Shown piece by piece: positions 61,914 to 64,000 of a stretch of DNA of 64,000 nucleotides. Each line of letters starts with the position of its first letter. The stretch's first letter is position 1. A program made the translations under genes and the position numbers. Origin of the DNA: Sphingobacterium spiritivorum (GTDB taxonomy: Bacteria > Bacteroidota > Bacteroidia > Sphingobacteriales > Sphingobacteriaceae); NCBI RefSeq assembly GCF_016725325.1, contig NZ_CP068083.1:3720001-3784000 (forward strand), given 5' to 3'. The notes beneath the pieces are model-generated. The model did not search any database. It was given only the letters and a program-made list of their open reading frames with translations, and was not told the origin of the DNA.

Positions 61914-62501
61914 ATGAAAGAAAACAGCATCAATATTAACTTATCACAAAGGAGAGCGGACAAGGGGCTGACTCAGCAAAAGCTGGCAGAATTGTCAGGT
62001 CTGACGACACGTACAATCCAACGTATAGAAAGGGGAGACGTAATTCCTCAAGGATATACTTTACAACGGATAGCCGAAGCGCTGGGTATAAACATAGAAG
62101 AGCTGAATGCTGAAATCAGGCAAAACGATTACAACAAGCAGTACACCCGTGAGATCGCCTCACTCTTTCATTTCTTACCACTCACAGGGCTTATATTTCC
62201 ATTTGGTAATATCTTATTTCCTCTATTTCTATGGATATTCTATAAACAAAAAAGTTCACAGTATGATTTTCATGGCCGTATCTCCTTAAACTTTCAATTG
62301 ACAGTCACCATATTTATGCTATTTGCTATAATATTACTGGTTTTATATTTTCCTGCAGGATTTTTTCTATTAGTTGTGACAACTGTTAGTGCTGTTGTAC
62401 TCTGTGTTTTCAATGGTATCCGTAGCTTTAAAAATCTAAAACCAATCTATTACTGTTACTTCCCTTTTCTTAAACGTATTCCGGAAAACTCGCCGGAATA
62501 A
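61914..62501 (+). CDS. XRE-family regulator with C-terminal DUF4870-type membrane domain
   Basis: This 195-residue protein has an N-terminal XRE helix-turn-helix (residues about 8-66): LSQRRADKGLTQQKLAELSGLTTRTIQRIERGDVIP, then LQRIAEALGINIEEL. It is followed by a three-helix membrane domain (SLFHFLPLTGLIFPFGNILF, LTVTIFMLFAIILLVLYFP, FFLLVVTTVSAVVLCVF) of DUF4870 type. The DNA-binding part would be held at the inner face of the membrane. Such one-component membrane regulators are common in Bacteroidota; the target is unknown. Confidence 0.85.
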   Translation: MKENSININLSQRRADKGLTQQKLAELSGLTTRTIQRIERGDVIPQGYTLQRIAEALGINIEELNAEIRQNDYNKQYTREIASLFHFLPLTGLIFPFGNILFPLFLWIFYKQKSSQYDFHGRISLNFQLTVTIFMLFAIILLVLYFPAGFFLLVVTTVSAVVLCVFNGIRSFKNLKPIYYCYFPFLKRIPENSPE

Positions 62502-62611
62502 CAGCATTTGTTATCTTTTTTTATGCAGATATTCTTATTTGTCGTCAACATGTCGTCGTTCTGTCGTTGACAGCATCAGGATGATCCGGGAACTTTGAAT
62601 AAAAAAAGAAA

Positions 62612-63886
62612 ATGAAGCGATTTGTTGTAACCCCGTTTTACTCCAGGCTCTCCGCAGAACTGTCGTTCTGCCGGAGTCTGTTTTTGAAAGTTTGTATAAA
62701 GACATCTGTCCTGTTACTTGTATTCATATGCTGCATAAAGCTTTCCCATGCGCAGCAAGAATACATTACCCGGTTAGATCAAACTAAACTATCCATATCC
62801 GAAATTGACAATAAGGTGCGTGCGGTGATGGACAGTGCGGGTATACCCGGACTTAATATTGCCATTCTCAATGATTATAAACCAGTATTCATTAAATCAT
62901 ATGGCTTCCGTGACAAATTGCAAAATGAATTAATGGACACCACTTCTCTTGTCTATGCAGCTTCCTTTAGTAAAGCAGTCTTCGGATATCTTTGTATGCT
63001 GCTCGTGCAGGAAAAGAAACTCGATCTGGACAGACCGCTTTACCAGTATTTGAGCAAACCTGTCCCTGATTATCCTTATTTTTCAGATTTAAAGAATGAT
63101 GACAGATGGAAAATGATGACAGCACGTATGTGCCTGAGTCATACTACCGGATTACCTAATGTCAGATGGTTTGATCCACGGGATGCCAATGCTGTATTTG
63201 ATTCTGTAGGTGTAATTCGTATATATTTTCAGCCCGGAACAAAATATGCGTATTCCGGAGAAGGATTTAAGCTGTTGCAATTAGCTGTAGAGGAAATCAC
63301 CGGTAAAAGTCTGGATGTACTGGCTACAGAAAAGGTTTTCAGACCTATAGGTATGACCCGATCAGGTTATGTATGGCATGATAATTTTGGAGATAAGCTC
63401 GTTATAGGACATAATGAAAAAGGATGGCAGAATATAAAGAAAAAGCGAACCGTAGCAGTTGCAGGGGGATCTATGGTCACAACTCTTGCAGATTATACAC
63501 GGTTTATAGCGTATGTCACACAAGGCAGCGGATTGAAGAAGAAATATTTTGAAGAAATGATTTCTCCACAGATAGACATTCATTCTAAGACTCAGTTTCC
63601 TCCGATTACTATGGAAACCACTACAGCCAACAGAGCTATTCATCTGGCTTACGGACTGGGGTGGGGAATAATGAAAACGAAATATGGAAGAGCATTTTTC
63701 AAGGAAGGAGGAGATGATGCGTGGAAAAACTATAATATTAATTTTATAGATAAGGGAATTTCTATCATCATAATGACCAACAGTGTCAACGGTTCAAAGG
63801 TTTTCAAAGAGCTCCTTGAAACGCTGATTGCTGATACATTCACACCCTGGAAATGGGAAGAATACTATCCGTATAACTACAGGTAG
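62612..63886 (+). CDS. Exported serine hydrolase, class C beta-lactamase family
   Basis: This 424-residue protein has a long N-terminal region (48 residues) that includes a hydrophobic signal segment (SVLLLVFICCIKLSHAQ). The penicillin-binding-protein fold has the SxxK nucleophile motif SFSK (S118, K121), YSG (Y214) where class C enzymes have YxN, and HTTGLPN near residue 177. Members are esterases, D-aminopeptidases or beta-lactamases; resistance cannot be inferred, and the Asn-to-Gly change in YxN argues against a true AmpC. It is monocistronic. Confidence 0.87.
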   Translation: MKRFVVTPFYSRLSAELSFCRSLFLKVCIKTSVLLLVFICCIKLSHAQQEYITRLDQTKLSISEIDNKVRAVMDSAGIPGLNIAILNDYKPVFIKSYGFRDKLQNELMDTTSLVYAASFSKAVFGYLCMLLVQEKKLDLDRPLYQYLSKPVPDYPYFSDLKNDDRWKMMTARMCLSHTTGLPNVRWFDPRDANAVFDSVGVIRIYFQPGTKYAYSGEGFKLLQLAVEEITGKSLDVLATEKVFRPIGMTRSGYVWHDNFGDKLVIGHNEKGWQNIKKKRTVAVAGGSMVTTLADYTRFIAYVTQGSGLKKKYFEEMISPQIDIHSKTQFPPITMETTTANRAIHLAYGLGWGIMKTKYGRAFFKEGGDDAWKNYNINFIDKGISIIIMTNSVNGSKVFKELLETLIADTFTPWKWEEYYPYNYR

Positions 63887-63921
63887 ATAACAGATATTTG
63901 GACTGATCTTTGCAAATAATT

Positions 63922-63929
63922 TATCTTTG
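63922..63929 (+). promoter_or_regulatory. -7 promoter element of the last gene
   Basis: TATCTTTG matches TAnnTTTG and lies 36 bp before the ATG at 63966. Confidence 0.5.
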
Positions 63930-63965
63930 TCATGTACAAATAGAATTATTTAAAACCCTCCGGAT

Positions 63966-64000
63966 ATGTTTTCATCAGAACTGTTAAAGCAAATAGATTT
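63966..64000 (+). CDS. First codons of a gene running out of the window
   Basis: An ATG at 63966 opens a frame beginning MFSSELLKQID that is still open at the window end. It follows a -7 promoter element by 36 bp. Too little is present to name a product. Confidence 0.45.
   Translation, partial: MFSSELLKQID

Noticed and set aside
62612-63886. AmpC-type beta-lactamase resistance gene
   Set aside because: Only the SxxK fold is shared. The YxN motif reads YSG, and the sequence resembles the broad esterase/peptidase group.

Overview
The window looks like chromosome from a Bacteroidota bacterium, most likely a Sphingobacterium or close relative (family Sphingobacteriaceae; my inference). The evidence is a SusC/SusD pair, PorP/SprF and a gliding-motility-type C-terminal domain (type IX secretion), GH20/GH29 glycosidases, many SPII lipoproteins, weak or absent Shine-Dalgarno sequences, and several matches to the Bacteroidota -7 promoter element TAnnTTTG. 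One of these, in front of tRNA-His, has a TTTG box 20 bp upstream. Base composition is moderately AT-rich. I see no phage, integrase, intact insertion sequence, rRNA or CRISPR array.

Layout. 1-2,945: the end of an ATP-grasp gene, a CDP-alcohol phosphotransferase, a YbhN/MprF-like membrane protein and a HAD phosphatase, probably one lipid-headgroup operon. 3,023-9,007: single genes (DUF937, yellow/MRJP-like, aldo/keto reductase, DUF2891) and a two-gene minus-strand unit pairing an HTH protein with a transglutaminase-like Cys-His-Asp protein. 9,008-14,173: a gene-free leader with a long inverted repeat, then an isolated SusC/SusD pair. 15,103-19,086: a fused OtsA-OtsB trehalose synthesis enzyme followed by a GH15 enzyme. 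19,207-21,320: htpG and tRNA-His. 21,657-29,177: PQQ-type sugar dehydrogenase; an operon of sulfurtransferase, GNAT and methyltransferase; an MBL hydrolase; a DUF3592-like protein; and a DUF2798-ribB-Crp/Fnr operon with an FNR-like palindrome in front. 29,305-37,982: S9 peptidase, grpE-dnaJ, FtsE-like ATPase, acyl-CoA reductase divergent from a ferredoxin, and a dicarboxylate symporter. 38,197-41,315: GH20-GH29 glycan operon. 41,430-41,885: a composite array of palindromic repeats.

41,901-48,146 is the part I rate most interesting. A MocR/GabR-type regulator diverges from a five-gene biotin operon: a ferritin-like diiron protein, then bioF, bioD, bioB and bioA. No bioC, bioH, bioG, bioI or bioW is present, so the diiron protein sits where a pimeloyl-supply gene would be expected. 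The intergenic region carries two TGGTAY direct repeats exactly 34 bp apart, which is the layout known for GabR, and a TACATTTG promoter.

48,296-50,346: an OmpR-type two-component system. 50,641-57,796: a 2,052-residue mosaic surface protein with a type IX secretion domain, followed by its PorP/SprF partner. 57,961-61,830: an mgtC-mgtA magnesium operon preceded by an apparent leader peptide and a three-helix RNA junction that ends at the mgtC start codon. 61,914-64,000: an XRE-DUF4870 regulator, a serine hydrolase and the first codons of a further gene.
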